Part shown: one piece after another, positions 11,235-24,600 of the stretch | Position numbering within the stretch: the stretch's first letter is position 1 | How the letters are laid out: each line of letters starts with the position of its first letter | Assembly: GCA_013398295.1 (NCBI GenBank) | Contig: VZSF01009844.1 | Coordinates: forward strand, 248,993 to 312,992 | Length of the DNA: 64,000 nucleotides | Source: Chionis minor | Taxonomy: Eukaryota > Chordata > Aves > Charadriiformes > Chionididae | Direction of reading: 5' to 3' | Position numbers and translations under genes: made by a program | Notes under the pieces: model-generated | The model's input: the letters and a program-made list of their open reading frames with translations, nothing else | The model's database searches: none | Told to the model about the DNA's origin: nothing

Positions 11235-14200
11235 GCAAAAAATTCTTCCTCTCCCTAGGAAAAGAGCAGGAGAGAGAGAGAGACTTTCTGTCCGCCGACT
11301 CCTCGAACACTGCCCGCAAGCAGGCCAGGTTTGCCATACCCCCGTCCCACAGCATAAACCCTGAACAGATGGGTTTGCTCCGGGCAGCACCGCCACGGGG
11401 CAAACAAGAAGAAGCCACCCTGGTCTGGTGCATACTGTGCTCCTTCTCCCTCCGGCTGGTTTATAACCCCTGTCCTTTGGGACCGAGCTGCCCGCTCCCA
11501 GCGCCACCCACGAGCGCTGCTGGGGGAGCTCCTGCTAATCCAGCCCTCCTCTCCGGCAGCGCCGGATGGCTCTACCCGGGAGGAGGTTCTTTGCCTTCAG
11601 TCTTGCTCAACAGCCCCTGCCTGCGCTCTCAGGAGCAGCGAGAGAAGCCGGTTGAATAAATCAACAGGATTTTTCTCCCTGTTATCCTTGCAAAATTTCC
11701 ACGAGGGAAAAAAGCACTGAGGACGGCGCCGGCAGCACGGGGAGGAGCAGCTCGTGCGTGCCGGCAGCCCTCTCCTTACGGCTCTATTTTCAGCCCTGGA
11801 CTAAATTTGAACCCCGCTGTATCTGCTTCCCTGTGCTTAGTTCTGCAGGGCCTCGTTTGCCCCGGTGCTGAGCACTTAATATCCCCGGCTGGGATCGACT
11901 TAGAGCCCGGGAGCTTCTGGAGGTCACCGTGCGGGGCCGAGGCCGGCACCGCCGCCACAGGCTCTCCGGGAGGAGCAGAAGTCTCTCTTCGCTGTGCCGG
12001 GGGGGTTTAGCATCCCCCAGCGCGTACCACAAAGTTCAAAAAGAGTTACACCTTACTCAAAATTCACTAAGGAAAAAGCGACGCGGTCAAAAAGACATTT
12101 AAAATATCGCCTGGATGAATGGAGCCGGGGTACCGTAACGCAAGGGTGAGGCTGGGGGGGGGGGCTGTCAGGCTCCTCATCCAGGTGCTGCACTCGCAGC
12201 TTCAAAAATGTTTTTTTCTCCCTTGTACAAAATAGTTTCCCATGACAGTTCATCATACAGCCAGCCTGAAGGAGGAGAGAGCAGGGTATTATTCTTAGTA
12301 ATAGGCCAGTCATTTCGGTGCGATTACCAACACCACGGCAACAGTTTCTACAGCGTAATGCTGTTGTCAGTAATTACTTACATCCAGCGCTGGAACTCCT
12401 GGGGAATATGCAGCGGCATGGCCTTGTGCATCGGGGAACCGCATGCAACAAGCAATATTTTTCATGTAAATAAAGAAAACAAATTAAGTGCAGATAATAG
12501 GACTCTATTTCATTCATGCATGCGTTCATGTTATTTTAAAGGTAATGTACATGCAATTCAGCTATTATGCTGATGAGTGCAACAAGTTATTCAGATTTAT
12601 TTCTTTTCCCCTTGCTTAAAGCGTTTGATGTATTTCAGATGATGCCAGGGGAGGCTCCGCTTCGCACCTCCGCCTGCCGGTAGGGCCTTGCCTGGGCTTC
12701 CCCTGGCAGCCCACGGGCCGCTCCTGCCCCTCCGATCCTGGGGGCCGTACTGCTCCGGGGGCAAAGGAGCTGGGAAGGGACCTCTGCCAGCTCTGCTCCT
12801 CCCAGAGAGGGGCTGCGCGCGGCGTGAGGACGATCCCCATGGCATTAGAAATGATACTTCTATTTAGCACTTATCTTCAAAGTGCTACACAAACATTAAT
12901 TAATGACTCTGTTATTGCCAGGGGGAAGAGCCGGCAGAGGGAGGGGTGACAGATCGCCCTGCCTGGCTCTCGCTGGAAGCCAGACCTTCCTTCGCCGGCT
13001 GCAGGGAGCGGGATGTTCCCTCACCAGGCTTGTGGTTTTCTGCAGCAATTACAGCTCTGGAGGCGCTGGCGGTGGGTTTTAAGTGCCTGCATTAATAATA
13101 GGAGGGGTTTTAGCCTGCAAGATATTTTTATCTATAACATTATTTACTTTTAAAGTCCCTGGACTATGTTTAGGTGGATGACGGGTCAATAGCGTTTACA
13201 GCCCACCAGGTTTTCCAGAGAGACTTCTGTACCAAGAGGTTTGGTCCCAGCACACCTTCCCGACGCCTTGTCCTTCCTTGGGCAGCCCCAACCAAAGAGA
13301 CCCCAGGGACCAGCTGGGTGAGTGCTGAAAGGTTTCTGAGTGTTGCCATTATCTAATTAACAAGAAAACGAGATTTTTCTTTATTTCCATGTATCTTTAT
13401 ATTCGTTAAACCCTTTTTAGCAGTGATATCTGGGCGGTGTTCAGACAGAAATCAATTTATGCGGGAACTGTTGATTTGCTTTACCCAAACGATTTCTGTT
13501 TAAAATGCCCTTTTTTCCGAAGGACACTTTGGAAAGTAAAACTATATTTACTACAAACGTATAACTACGCAAAGAGAGAATGACTTATCTCCAACTTTTT
13601 CACCACTACTTAAACATTATTGGAAAGCAATGAATAATTTAAAGGCAGAAGAAACGAATAAGAAAAAAAAAATTAATTGAATTCCAGAATGCAACATCTG
13701 CCCCCTGCTCCCGGCTGCATTTGCGAGGTGCAATGGGTGAGGGCAAGGCTGATCGCGCCCAGCGTCGTCATCCCGATAAATGCCGTCGGGTTTGTGGATG
13801 GAGCAGTACAAAGCCCTGGCGCACCGATAACCCGACTTCCAGCAAAACGGCACATATCCCTCCTCCCTCCCCGTGAGCGGGAGCGTGGGTATTCTCAAAA
13901 ACAACGTCCTCAACCTCTGCTAAGCGCTACCTTTGGGAACTCACAGCGGGCCCCGGCCAGCCTTTTCCAAAAACGCGTTACACCGTTATTTCACCGAAAC
14001 ATTTCACATTCATGGCACAGAGGCAGCTGTTCGCGTGGGAACAAAACCAAGGCTGCCTTGTTCCAGGTCCCCCGGGGGATGCGCAAAGGCAAAAGCCGCC
14101 TGCCAGGTCTTGGAAAATCGCCTCTTCCATCCCAGACGCAGGGGGAATGTACCTGACCCAGGTGTTTCCCTTTCCCTGTGGCAGGTTTGCATTCTGCTCT

Positions 14201-15779
14201 GGAGACACAGAGCTATTTTGAGGAAAGGACTGTCATTTCTGGATTTTAAGACTTTCCCCTCCATAAATATAAACCCCACAGCCCTGGGCGGAGAGGACAG
14301 CACCGCAACGCGCTCCTGGTGATTCTGATGCAAAAAACTTCAGCCCACAGAGTTTCTAAAGAGCAAAAACTGCCTCAAAAACAAATTAAAGCTCATCTAC
14401 TTCCACCACAGCAGGGTCTGGCGGGGGCGGGCGATGGCTTCCCACTGCATTTCGACTCATTCCCATTCAGTATTTTTAGCTACCAGTGTGATGCAGCTCC
14501 TGGTTCGCCCCACTGCCGGCGCCGTGCTGCAGCCGAGCCCTTCACCTGGCAGCCCCGTCCCCTCTCGCCCTGCCCCTAGAGAGGTGCCAAAACAAACACC
14601 GCCTCCCTCACCCCCCTGGGTCCCCGCCAGGTTGCACATGCTGTGCTTGAGCGCTCTTAAATCTATAGCCAGAGAGATATGTTAATGTACAAATTAGTCA
14701 GAGTAATTGAAACATCTCAATCCTGCTTGTCCAGGCCCTATTTACAGCAAGAACTTGACGGCAAAACTCAGACACCCAGCAGGAAGCCAAACCACGCCAG
14801 CGCCTCCGAGCCACCGGCAGCAAAGTCCGGCTGATGGACCCCAGAGCAGATGCCTCCGGCGGGCAGGAGCTGGCAGGGGCCACCCCGGTCCCCACGCTCC
14901 CAGCAGGATGCCAGTGCCCTGGGTGCACATCCCATCCCTCCCTGCCGCAGGGCTTGGCACACGGGGGCTCCCTGCACGCCCCGGGGTGCCTGGAGCAGGG
15001 CACCGCCTGTAATCCCTTCCAGAGGCTCCGGCGCACGCCAAGGGCGGTAGAGGCAGCCTGCGGCTCGGCACAGGCAGGACACGGCCCTGCGCCAGGACGG
15101 GTCCACGCGAGGAGAGAGGCCGAGACACCGCGCGCAGCCCCAGTGCTGAAACACGGCACGGCTCACGAGGGTCCCATCCCGCTCCGACGGGGTGACCCTG
15201 CTGTCCCGGTTGTCCTTGGGCCGTCAGGCACGGATGCTGCCCACGCACAGGGGGGCTGTACGGCCCCCGGCCCCCACGTGCGGTGCCGTATCGCCCCGCT
15301 CCCCACGCTGAGGGCGATACCTGCCCTGCACCGCTCGGCCTCGGGCTCCCGTCGCTCCCCGGGGTCCAGAGCTGGCTGAGATCAGCCCACACCCCCCGAC
15401 TGGCCCTGAGAACTGGGGTGACGGGACCCCTGGGGCTGCCAGGAGCACACGGAGAGGGGGATGCTGCGACAGACACCCATATCCATGGGGCCGGGGCATC
15501 GGGTGCCGCTGTCTGTCCCGCTGGGCAAGACACACAGACACCATAAGACCCCCAGCAGAAGCCCCCCGGACGGGCAAATCCCCGACAGCGCTGATTTACC
15601 TGTGGCAGCCGCCGGCATCCTCGCAGCTTCAGGGGTCGTGGGGGCCTGCGGGCAGCAGCCTGTGGCATGGGAGCCCACGGCACGTCCCAGGGGCTCAGCG
15701 CCGGGGGGCTGGGTCCCCTCTGCTCCCCGGGAAGGGCCGGGGGGAGCGGGGCAGCGCTGCGCTCCCCAGCATCACCGGC
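11235..15779. other. Intergenic DNA, rising GC content, no gene seen
   Basis: Open frames on both strands are low-complexity (Pro, Gly, Ala, Arg, Ser rich) and match no family I know. AT-rich patches at about 12340-12600, 13080-13690 and 14650-14720 stand out from the GC-rich surroundings and could be conserved regulatory elements. A 518-codon minus-strand frame starting at 16298 and ending at 14742 is judged spurious. Confidence 0.55.
12859..12905. repeat. Possible ancient SINE-type tail
   Basis: The run TTAGCACTTATCTTCAAAG followed by GTGCTACACAAACATTAATT resembles the tail motif seen in old, widely dispersed amniote SINE-like repeats. The match is by eye and short, so the assignment is tentative. 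Confidence 0.25.
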
Positions 15780-15829
15780 GTCGCCACGGCAACGGCTGAA
15801 TGACTCACGCTCCGTTATGAGTGACATCA
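15780..15829. promoter_or_regulatory. RFX X-box, AP-1 and CRE-like motif cluster
   Basis: Three good transcription-factor motifs lie within 50 bases. GTCGCCACGGCAAC (15780-15793) differs at two positions from the palindromic RFX X-box GTTGCCATGGCAAC. TGACTCA (15801-15807) is a perfect AP-1 site. TGACATCA (15822-15829) is one base from a CRE. The cluster sits in a CpG-rich stretch with no known gene. It may be an enhancer or the promoter of an unannotated non-coding transcript. The motifs are seen directly; the function is inferred. Confidence 0.45.
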
Positions 15830-18800
15830 GAGATGCGGAGGAGGGGGCCGGGGGTTGGAGGGGCTGAGGGCGATGCCGGGAGCAGATATTCCCGATTCGG
15901 GGTTGCTGGTTAAAGCCGGAAGGTTTTGTGCAGGGAAAAAACACCCAGAGCCAGCACTGCCGCCCACCCCCGGCTGCGTCTCGCCGGGGTCCTGGCGTTA
16001 CTGTGACGGAGCCCCGCGGAGCCGGGAGGGGAGGAGATGCCGGAGCCCCTCTACGCGTCGGCTCTGAAAGCTGCTCTGTGCTGGGGCAGGGCGGGAGAGA
16101 GACCCCGGGCCCCGCTCCCCCCTGCTGCCCTCGCGACTCTGAAACACGACCAGAATAAGGAAACGGGTTCAGAAATCGCTTGCCTTGACTGGCTTCGCCT
16201 TCCTGCCGGGCACACGAGCAGGGGGAGGCCGCCCTCAGGGGGTCCTTGGGCTCCTCATCTTTGGGGATGCTGCGCCCCGCAGGGGACCCTGCCCGCACCC
16301 GGGAGGCTCTCGCAGCTCCCCAGCGCCGGCGGCCCCGGCACGCTCACACCACGGGGGACGAAAAGGGGCCTCACTTGGAAACCAGCCCTGAAGAGAGAGA
16401 AGCATGAGCTGGGCACATGCAGAGGGGGGTTAGGCACCACCGCAGGCACACGCTCCCCATCTGTACATTTTTCAGAGGGTTTTGGTAGCACCTTTGCTCG
16501 TGGCCGCGCTGTGCCAGGCTCCGCTGTGCGCCACCGGACAACCACAGCCAGAAATGCTGATGCTCTGTCCCCTCTCCCTCACAGGCTCCATTACATCAAG
16601 CCCGATGAGACAAAATGAAATATTTTAGTAGGACGAGAGTCCCGCACGAGGCTCCATACCGAGCCAGAGGCACAGCAGGTCAGACAGCGACACAGCAGCT
16701 ACATCATCACCAAGAAATAAACTTTTCTCAGCCCTCTGGGGGAGCAGCCCTGGGGGCATCACTCAATCCCTCCCCCTGGACACCCTCTCCAGGCTCCTGG
16801 GCATCCCTTCTTCCATGAGGCTGGGATCAGGGAATCCAACACTCGGGGCTTTTATTTTTAGCAGAGCCAGCTATAAATACGGCCCACGGTCACCCACGGA
16901 AATCTGAGCGACTGCTCAGCCCGGGAAGTGACGGCACCGGGGAAGCCGGTGGTGGCCAGAGCCGCCCGGCCAGTGCCGCGCCGCTGGGGGTCTGGTGGGG
17001 AAAGGCACCGTCCGGCTTCCAAACACGCGGGCGGGAGGAAAATACAAGGCAGTTCAAATCGCTTACAGGCCGGGCTGCGCCGGGCACGATGCTCCTGCAA
17101 GGGGGAAGAGGGGGCTGCTGCCGTCTCCTGCCTGCGCTGGGGGAAGTGGGAAGAGGAGGGATGGGGAAGGATGGCTCGGGGGCCAGAGCACAGATTTCAT
17201 GGAGAACTGTGCATTTTAATTTCCTGGGTGAGCGTTTGTGGGCAGGAGGAGGGGAGGAAAGTGCCCGTCTGCGAGGAATCCAGGCGTATGGGGTAACTGC
17301 GGAGAGCACCCCGTGATTCAGCGCACGCAGCCTGGCAACCAGCTCCTCTGTAGGGGAAAACACAGATGGAAGAGGGCTGCTGCGATGCCGAGCCAACAGC
17401 ACGGAAATAGCCGGCTGGTCTCCTTTTAAGGATGATTTAGAAGGGTCCGAACTATTTTCCTTTTCTTGCACGCTTCCCAGAGGAGCCGCTGGGGTCCTGC
17501 AGCTGGCAGCGCCTGGCTCGCCCCGGCTGGGGCTGTGCTGCTGCCCGGCTGCGGGGACCACGCGGGAACAGGGCAAAAATCAAATCCCGGCTGCCTCGAA
17601 TCTAGAGAGACATCCCAACCCCCTGGCCCTCGCGCCACGGGACGGGCTCGAGGCGGGTGCATGGCTGGAGGCAGCAGGATGGGGCTGTGCTATTCCGAGG
17701 GCTGCCCGGCCCGGCAGTGCCGAGGAGCTGAATAATCCAACCGCACTCCAGGCACGTGGGCGCTGCCGTGGGTACGGGACTCCCGGGCACAGATTCCCTG
17801 CGGAGCAGCCCTTCCTCAGAGGACAAATAGAGGTTTCACTTCAACATAAATGTGGTTTATGCCCAAGCTACGGCTCATAAACCCCGAGTAACCGCACCAT
17901 GCATAAGTGCCCCAAGTCTTCCATGAATAATGTTTGTTTCAGGAGGCACCAGCAGCTGCTCACACCTGCACAGCAGGGCACCAAGACGCCGACAGCTCTC
18001 ACCAAGAATTAAGCACAAAGCCGCCGCAGCCGTCGCTTGCGCCGCGCACGCAGAGCCCTGGCATGGAACCAGCTCGACCAACTCCCTGCTCCGGGCACGC
18101 CGCTTCCCCGAGTGGGAGAGCTCGTTAGGCAACTGCTGACAGCATCCTTAATGAAACCTGTTTGAGAGCTGCAACTCTCCCTCGTGACAGCCGTGGGGAA
18201 GCGGCAGTGCGGCATCCCCGGGGTTTGCGTCCTGCTGCATTAACCGCCCGGCGCAGGCGACGCAGTGGCCGCGGCGCTGGAGCCCGGCACTCAGAGCCAG
18301 GGTGACTCCCCAGGAGCCCCAGGCACCCGCAGGCCCTCAACTCCGACCTTTATTTGGGCAGCAGCTCCTCGGCCAACCAGCTGATTTACAGCCGTGGGTT
18401 GGAGAGCGCTGGTCACCTCTCCAGGTTTATTTCGGTCCGGTGTGGCCTGGTCCAGCACATCTCGAGTTACTGATGTCCCTCCCCCAGCTCCACCAGTGGC
18501 CGGATTCCTGGTGACACTGGATACACGGGGGCTCGGGCACTGCCGTTCCGGCTGGGGTCACGCTCACTGGCAGTCGTACCAACGCTGTTTGCACACGTAC
18601 GCTGCAGACCTTTTTCCAGGGCCAAACCACCAGAGCGACGGCCCAGCTGACAACTGCCAAGTCCTGCGTTTGAAGTGAGGGCTTTGAGTAGCGAGAGAGA
18701 AGAATTTGTGCTGGTAATTCTGCCCCCATCCCTCTTCCCCTACAGCAAAGCATCCCCAGCAGCTTCCAGAGCTGCCGCTTCCTTTGGCCAATCCCACTCT

Positions 18801-20454
18801 TGTAGTAAAATCACCCTTAAAAATATAAAAAAAAGCAGGATCAAGTGGTTGGATGGTCCCAGCAGGGACTGCAGCCACGATCTAAGCACATTGGGCTGCT
18901 GGGATGTAGGGACTCCTGGGAGCAGCATCCGCTGTTTCCTTCTGATTCCGCTGGAACCCACTCCAGGCAGACACAGTGGAGGAGCTGCCCAGGTCATTGT
19001 ACAATATTCTGAATATTCTGCTCCTTTTTATGGGTTAGTGCGACTAACGACCTCTGATCTGTGGGAGAAGAGCGAGCGCATGGAGGGAGGAAAGCCCGAT
19101 GTGGGCACCGCTCGCCGGGAGAGGCTGGGGTAAAGCACGCGCGGCGAGACTGGGAACGACTCTTGCCGCACCGTTTGCGTCGGTGGCCACGTCTCACCTC
19201 GCCAGCACCAAGTGGGACCGGCACAGCCAAGCGCGACCCCTACTCACCTTCCCCGCCTTTGCGGGACGGACTCGGGCTGTGCCGGAGGCGGCTCCCGGGG
19301 GGAAGCAGCAGCGAGTTTCTCCGCTCAGCGCTACCGGCCAACGCCAGCAACGCGCCTCCGCGCCCAAAGCGCACGCCTGGTCTCCGGAGCTGACAAACAC
19401 GGCGCCAATTACAACCCACCGTGTCACTCAGAGCAGCACTTCTTCATTTTTAAGGTGTGGATTTCTGCCTAGACCTGCCGTACCAGTTCAGGTTCAGAAG
19501 CACCATTATCTAATGATACACCATAAGCTGCGTTAAGGGCTTTTTTGGTTTGTTTTGTTTTAATTTTAGATTAGTGGAGAGCTGGACCTTTGAACTGTCC
19601 TGCAGCCCACTGGTAACCTGCACATGACAAGAAATCCGCATTAGAGGCCACCAAGAGAATTTAACACCACCTGCATTTAACACTCACGCATTTAAAAACC
19701 TGCAGTGAACAAGCAGCATTTCGCTGCCTGACACACTAATCCTTCATCTTCCGCGGGACGCGATGAAAACTACTCCGGTGTCCTCAGCAGCTGCTGTGCC
19801 CTGCGCTGAACAAACAGGCTGCTGGCGAGTGCTCCTCCTCGCCCTGAGCATTGTGTGAAAACGCTGGTAACCCCACCTCTTCTTTAGGGAAACAACCTCC
19901 CGCATTTACACTCTTAATCAGTTGCCTCCAAGGCAACCGCACGCCCGTGGGCCAGGCCTGGAGGCGCTTCCCAGCTCGCGGCCGAAGCGCCAGCAGCAGC
20001 ACCGGCGCTGCCCCAGCGAGGGGGGCAGTTTGGGTTCGTCACATGCAGCTTGCGACACCCCAGCACAGCACCAGCTGCTGCTCGCTCCAGCTGTTTTCCT
20101 TTACCAGGGCTCCCGGAAGTAAAAGGCTTCCAATTTACCTGTCACCAACCATCAAGATAAATCCCTCTTAAACAGCATCAGTTTGTCACCGGCGATCACC
20201 AAATCTTGTTTCACCCGGCCGGCGCAAAGAATCTTAGCAGCGCAACTTTTCCTGGAAAAGAGAGGAAAAACTTCCAGGTGCAAAGCCAGCTATTGAACCA
20301 TGATTTTTCACACAGATTTTGTTACAGTTTTTCTTGACCAGCTATTGAAACGTCTTATTTTCTGAGAAACCATTCATGCTGCCTGCAGATACAAGGAACA
20401 ATGAATGATGCAGATTCATAAGCCTTCGCTGCTCCTGAAAATGAAGTTTCAGAA
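15830..20454. other. GC-rich intergenic DNA, no gene seen
   Basis: This is GC-rich, CpG-containing DNA up to about 19400, becoming more AT-rich afterwards. Open frames are compositional. A long X-box-like inverted repeat, GTTGCC and GGCAAC separated by five bases, lies at 19921-19937. No LINE or LTR copy was recognised. Confidence 0.55.
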
Positions 20455-20480
20455 CACCTCGTAATAAATCAAAAAAACCC

Positions 20481-20486
20481 TTTATT
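20481..20486 (-). terminator. UBAC1: Candidate distal poly(A) signal of UBAC1
   Basis: The minus strand reads AAAAAATAAAGGG here. If used, cleavage would fall at about 20455-20470 and define a 3' UTR of about 5.9 kb. Confidence 0.3.
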
Positions 20487-21631
20487 TTTTAAGATATATT
20501 ATAAATTTACAACACACATAACATCAGTGTCTTCAGTGTGTATGTGTGAGCAGGCTTAGAGACTCAGCGCTCATTCTGGTCTCACCGGTGGGTACCACTT
20601 CTCCACACGCTAAAGGTACGCGATTGTTTCGGTCTGAACCGGTCTGGCTTTGCTAATAACCTCGAAAACTTCCAGGAATATTTCAGCAGACAACAGCATT
20701 GCTTAAAAGGAGAAAAACCAAGTAGCATTTCTTGCTTTTTGCCTCTGAGGGCTACTGTGCAGGAGCGAAGCCTGCTGGTTTTCCCACTCGGGGATTGCTC
20801 AGCGACCCACAGGAGCGCATCCAGAATGAACCCTGAATTCCACAGGCTCAGCAACGTCCGCCCTGGTTAAGCTTCATAAAAGTATCGTTACATCTGAGAA
20901 ACAGCTGTGCATGCCACACTTCAGTGTCAGTGCCATATAAAAATTATCATATGCTGTACCTAATTATTTTATACACAGGTGAAATGAAAAATGTTAAGTC
21001 AGTACCTTGCAATATAATTTTACTGGTGCTGCCTTGTGGTACGTGCTGGATAGCAAATCACATTCTTGTACAGTTCATTAAACTACAATAAAAATATGCA
21101 AATTAAAAATCTCTACAGGCCTCTGTTACCTGCTGCAACAAAGACACTTTGTTTTGTGGGGCTTATTTTAAAACGTGATCCAATTTCTTCCCTTTCCCCA
21201 GAGCACGATATAAAACTATATCCAAATTCAGTAAGAATTTAATGCATTTACATTTACTGAAGTTCACATGCTGCAAACAGGATCTGCATTAAGGATCTTC
21301 AAGTCTAGGGGGCAGGAGGTCCTTAAAATAAACCCCTTTTGTCACACCTAGACATCAGGATGCCGGTGAGAACACCCGCCACACCAGCACGTTCACGCAG
21401 ATGTAATGCAGCGCGCTCGCTGCTGCCGCTGCAGGAAGGTGGGGACTGTCCCCCTGGCCACCAACCGTCCTACCCGCGACCACAGCCAGCACAAACCCTT
21501 CTGAAGAGCCATCAGCCCAGGGAGGGGGACAGAGTCACTGGTTTGCTTATGCCTCAAAGCACAAGGACGCGCGATCAGATGGAAATACCCAGCTGCAAGC
21601 ACCGCGGTTCTGCTAGTTAATAAAAATGCTA

Positions 21632-21637
21632 TTTATT
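21632..21637 (-). terminator. UBAC1: Candidate poly(A) signal inside a repeated 18-mer
   Basis: A minus-strand AATAAA lies within the 18-base block at 21625-21642, which recurs identically at 25761-25778. Confidence 0.25.
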
Positions 21638-24600
21638 AAAAGTAGAAAAACGGGGTATTTACTTTGGATGAATCACTCGCCATCCTGTGCGCACTACTTT
21701 CCTAAGATCGCCCCTGCGGCAGAGATCACTGGTACCTGTATCTCTTCCGCAGGCAATATCTGCTGACAGCCTTACTATACATTCGTTTGGTGCAATGCTT
21801 ATTTAAACAGCTTTCAAAATATATTAAGAGATCCTCAGCCTACAAATCACAATGCCAAAAAAAAAAAAATATCGTAACAGTCCCAACTAAAAAGGATTTC
21901 AATAACCACTTAAGTGTTTCTTGGATATGAAGATCAATCTCCAAAAGACAAGTTTGGTTCCAGGAGAGTGAGGAAAGAAATGGGGGTCAAGGTTCCGGGA
22001 CACGTCTGCGACAGGGGCTGTGAGCAGCCAAAAAGCAGCAATTAGCTGGAGGCTGCAGAGCTCTCTCACCGCCCCAGAAGAGCAGGAGAGCACTGACGAC
22101 TGCTTTGGAACCCGTGCAAGTTAATTTTCCAGCTGCACGGAGAACAGAAGCGTCCTTGAAACGGTGTAAAGATCAGGGAACTGTGAATGAAGTAGCTGGG
22201 CAATCTGGTGTGACCATTTCCCTAGAGTGACGCAGCAATCCCAAAGGAAGACTCACGGCACCGCTCACGAGGAGAGGGAGACTGGCAGATTTTTTGGGCT
22301 GGACCAGACACCAGGGGTTCGGCAGGAGAGTGACACTAGCTCAGGCTCACAGGCCAAGACAATCAAGGTCCAAGCTGCAAAGTGGCCACTGGCATTTTTT
22401 CCAAATACATCCCTTTAAACGCACCCCCCTACAAAGAAAGTATAAATATGAAGCCCTGAGAACAAACTTCCATATAGTACATTTCGATTAAAAATACCAG
22501 TGTTTTGATGACAAAATTATAAGTTATATATTTAAATAAATAGCTCGCTAGCTTTCAAGACTCATGTAATATCAAAAGGTAGAAGATTGTCTCTATCACC
22601 TGACGGGGCAAAGAGCTAGAACTGTAAGAAACAGACATCATATTGGCCACCTACCACCCCATTTCCCTCCTCCTTGACTTCACAGGCTTCCAAACATTCC
22701 CATGACCAAGTTATGAGACACTTAAATACGACATGTCTTTGCTAGTTATAACTTGAACAGTAGAGACACAAGCGCAGGACCTGAACTTGTAAAATCCTCA
22801 TGCCTGTGAGTAGTTCTTCCTCACAAAAAAACTTTTTTTTTTTTTTTAAAACCAAAACCTTCTATTCCTATGTGCCTAGTGACCTCTCCGTGGCTTCCAG
22901 ACCACATCTGCCAGTCCTCTACCCTTGGCCACGGAACAGGACAATTTATCACCAGGCAAAGCTCCTACCACACACCCTGCTTGTGCCTGGAGACCCGTGG
23001 GCACAGTCTGACTCAACAGCAGTGATCTTTCAGCTTTTTTGCAGGTTTTGTAAAATGCCTTTGCAAGCCCAGTGGATTTAGCCTCCCCCTCCATTTACCA
23101 CGATGAAGTAGCGATACACCCCGGTGTGGAGGGGACACGCAGCTCCCTCGTCTGCTATTAGTTCCTACCCTACACCTCCACTGACGCCTTGATCAATTCC
23201 TCAAGTGTTCTTTTAACCTCAAAGGTAGATTTTTCCTTGTTTTAAATCAACTCCTATGCCTTGCTGCAAACATCACACCTACGTTCCGGCCTCTTTCAGC
23301 TACTGGCCACTGAAAACTAGGTTTTTGAAAGATAAGCAGTGCTACGTTAAAGCCACACCAAGCAAGAAAACTGTTTGGCAGATGAGGAAGAACACACTCT
23401 CCAACACTTCAGCTGTTTTAAGTGTTGAGCTCTGGAACAACAAAATCCAGGAATAGCCACATATTCTCAAGCCTTCAAGCATTTTAAAGATGCAGTATTC
23501 CTTTATCCTGAAAGTCTCTCACTGCTTATTAGGTTCTGTTGTTGAACCTGGGCAGTCTTATCTTCTTCTATTACATACAGCATGATTTGTTTTACTGATG
23601 CTTTTTTCCCCTTACTAAAAGGTTCAGTGGCACTGATTGCGTTTTGGCATACCAAGGGAGGCAGATCTGGCAAATTTTATCACCCTGATCAAACCGACGC
23701 TGACGAACACACACGGTTCATTAGCAGGTCCTGGCAGCACCACACTCTGACCCCGTTGCTGTGGGGTTGATGCAGAGATACACAAGCAGCAGAACATTTA
23801 CCCACAGAAGTGAACTGCTCCGCTCCTCCGACGCGGGTCAGACGCGGCTGATCAGGAACGCGCCCAGCTTCAACCCCTCAAAGCTGGGGACCTGGTTCAA
23901 GTTCATCATCACCACTGTCCTGGCAGCAGCAAGTGGCAGTCCTGGGGCAGCTCTTCCCACACCAGTACGGGCAAGACGGGCTGCTCACTCCTGCCGTGTG
24001 GCTAGTTCACTAGGTTCTGCCAGCAAACCAGAGGCCAAACTTTCAGATGGCTCTAGAGTTGATCCTTGCCTGGACTGTCTGGAAGCTCTACAGCCACTCC
24101 AGACTCCAATAACTTATTACTGAAATCAAACGGAGCATTTCAACAAGCCTGCATATCCTTCAGAGACCAAGACTGCTACCAAAGCATCTGTTCGGTAAGT
24201 CTGAACCTGTACTTAATTCATTCAGAAGCCAAAAAAACCTCCCACCAAACTACAGGGTAGTTTTTCCCAGCTTTGTCTTCTAAAAAACACTCATTAAAAG
24301 GATTATTTACAAGAATCCTGATTGGTAGAGAAGGACTTGTGCCTCTAATGTAAGAGCTTCAAGTAATAGTGTCTTCTGGAAATATTACAGGCAAAAAGCT
24401 TCAGGGAGTAAGAAAAAAAAATGGACAAAATAATCAAGACCTTTCATAACACTACAACATTCGGTAGTTCTGCTGAACTCCCTGGGTTGCCGGATCAGGT
24501 TCCTAGCTTTTACACTTACAGGGCAAGGTTACAATTTAATGTCATGCTCTCAGTCTGTTCTTAGCAAGAGTCCAGGAAAATGGGTTTACCATCCAATTTG

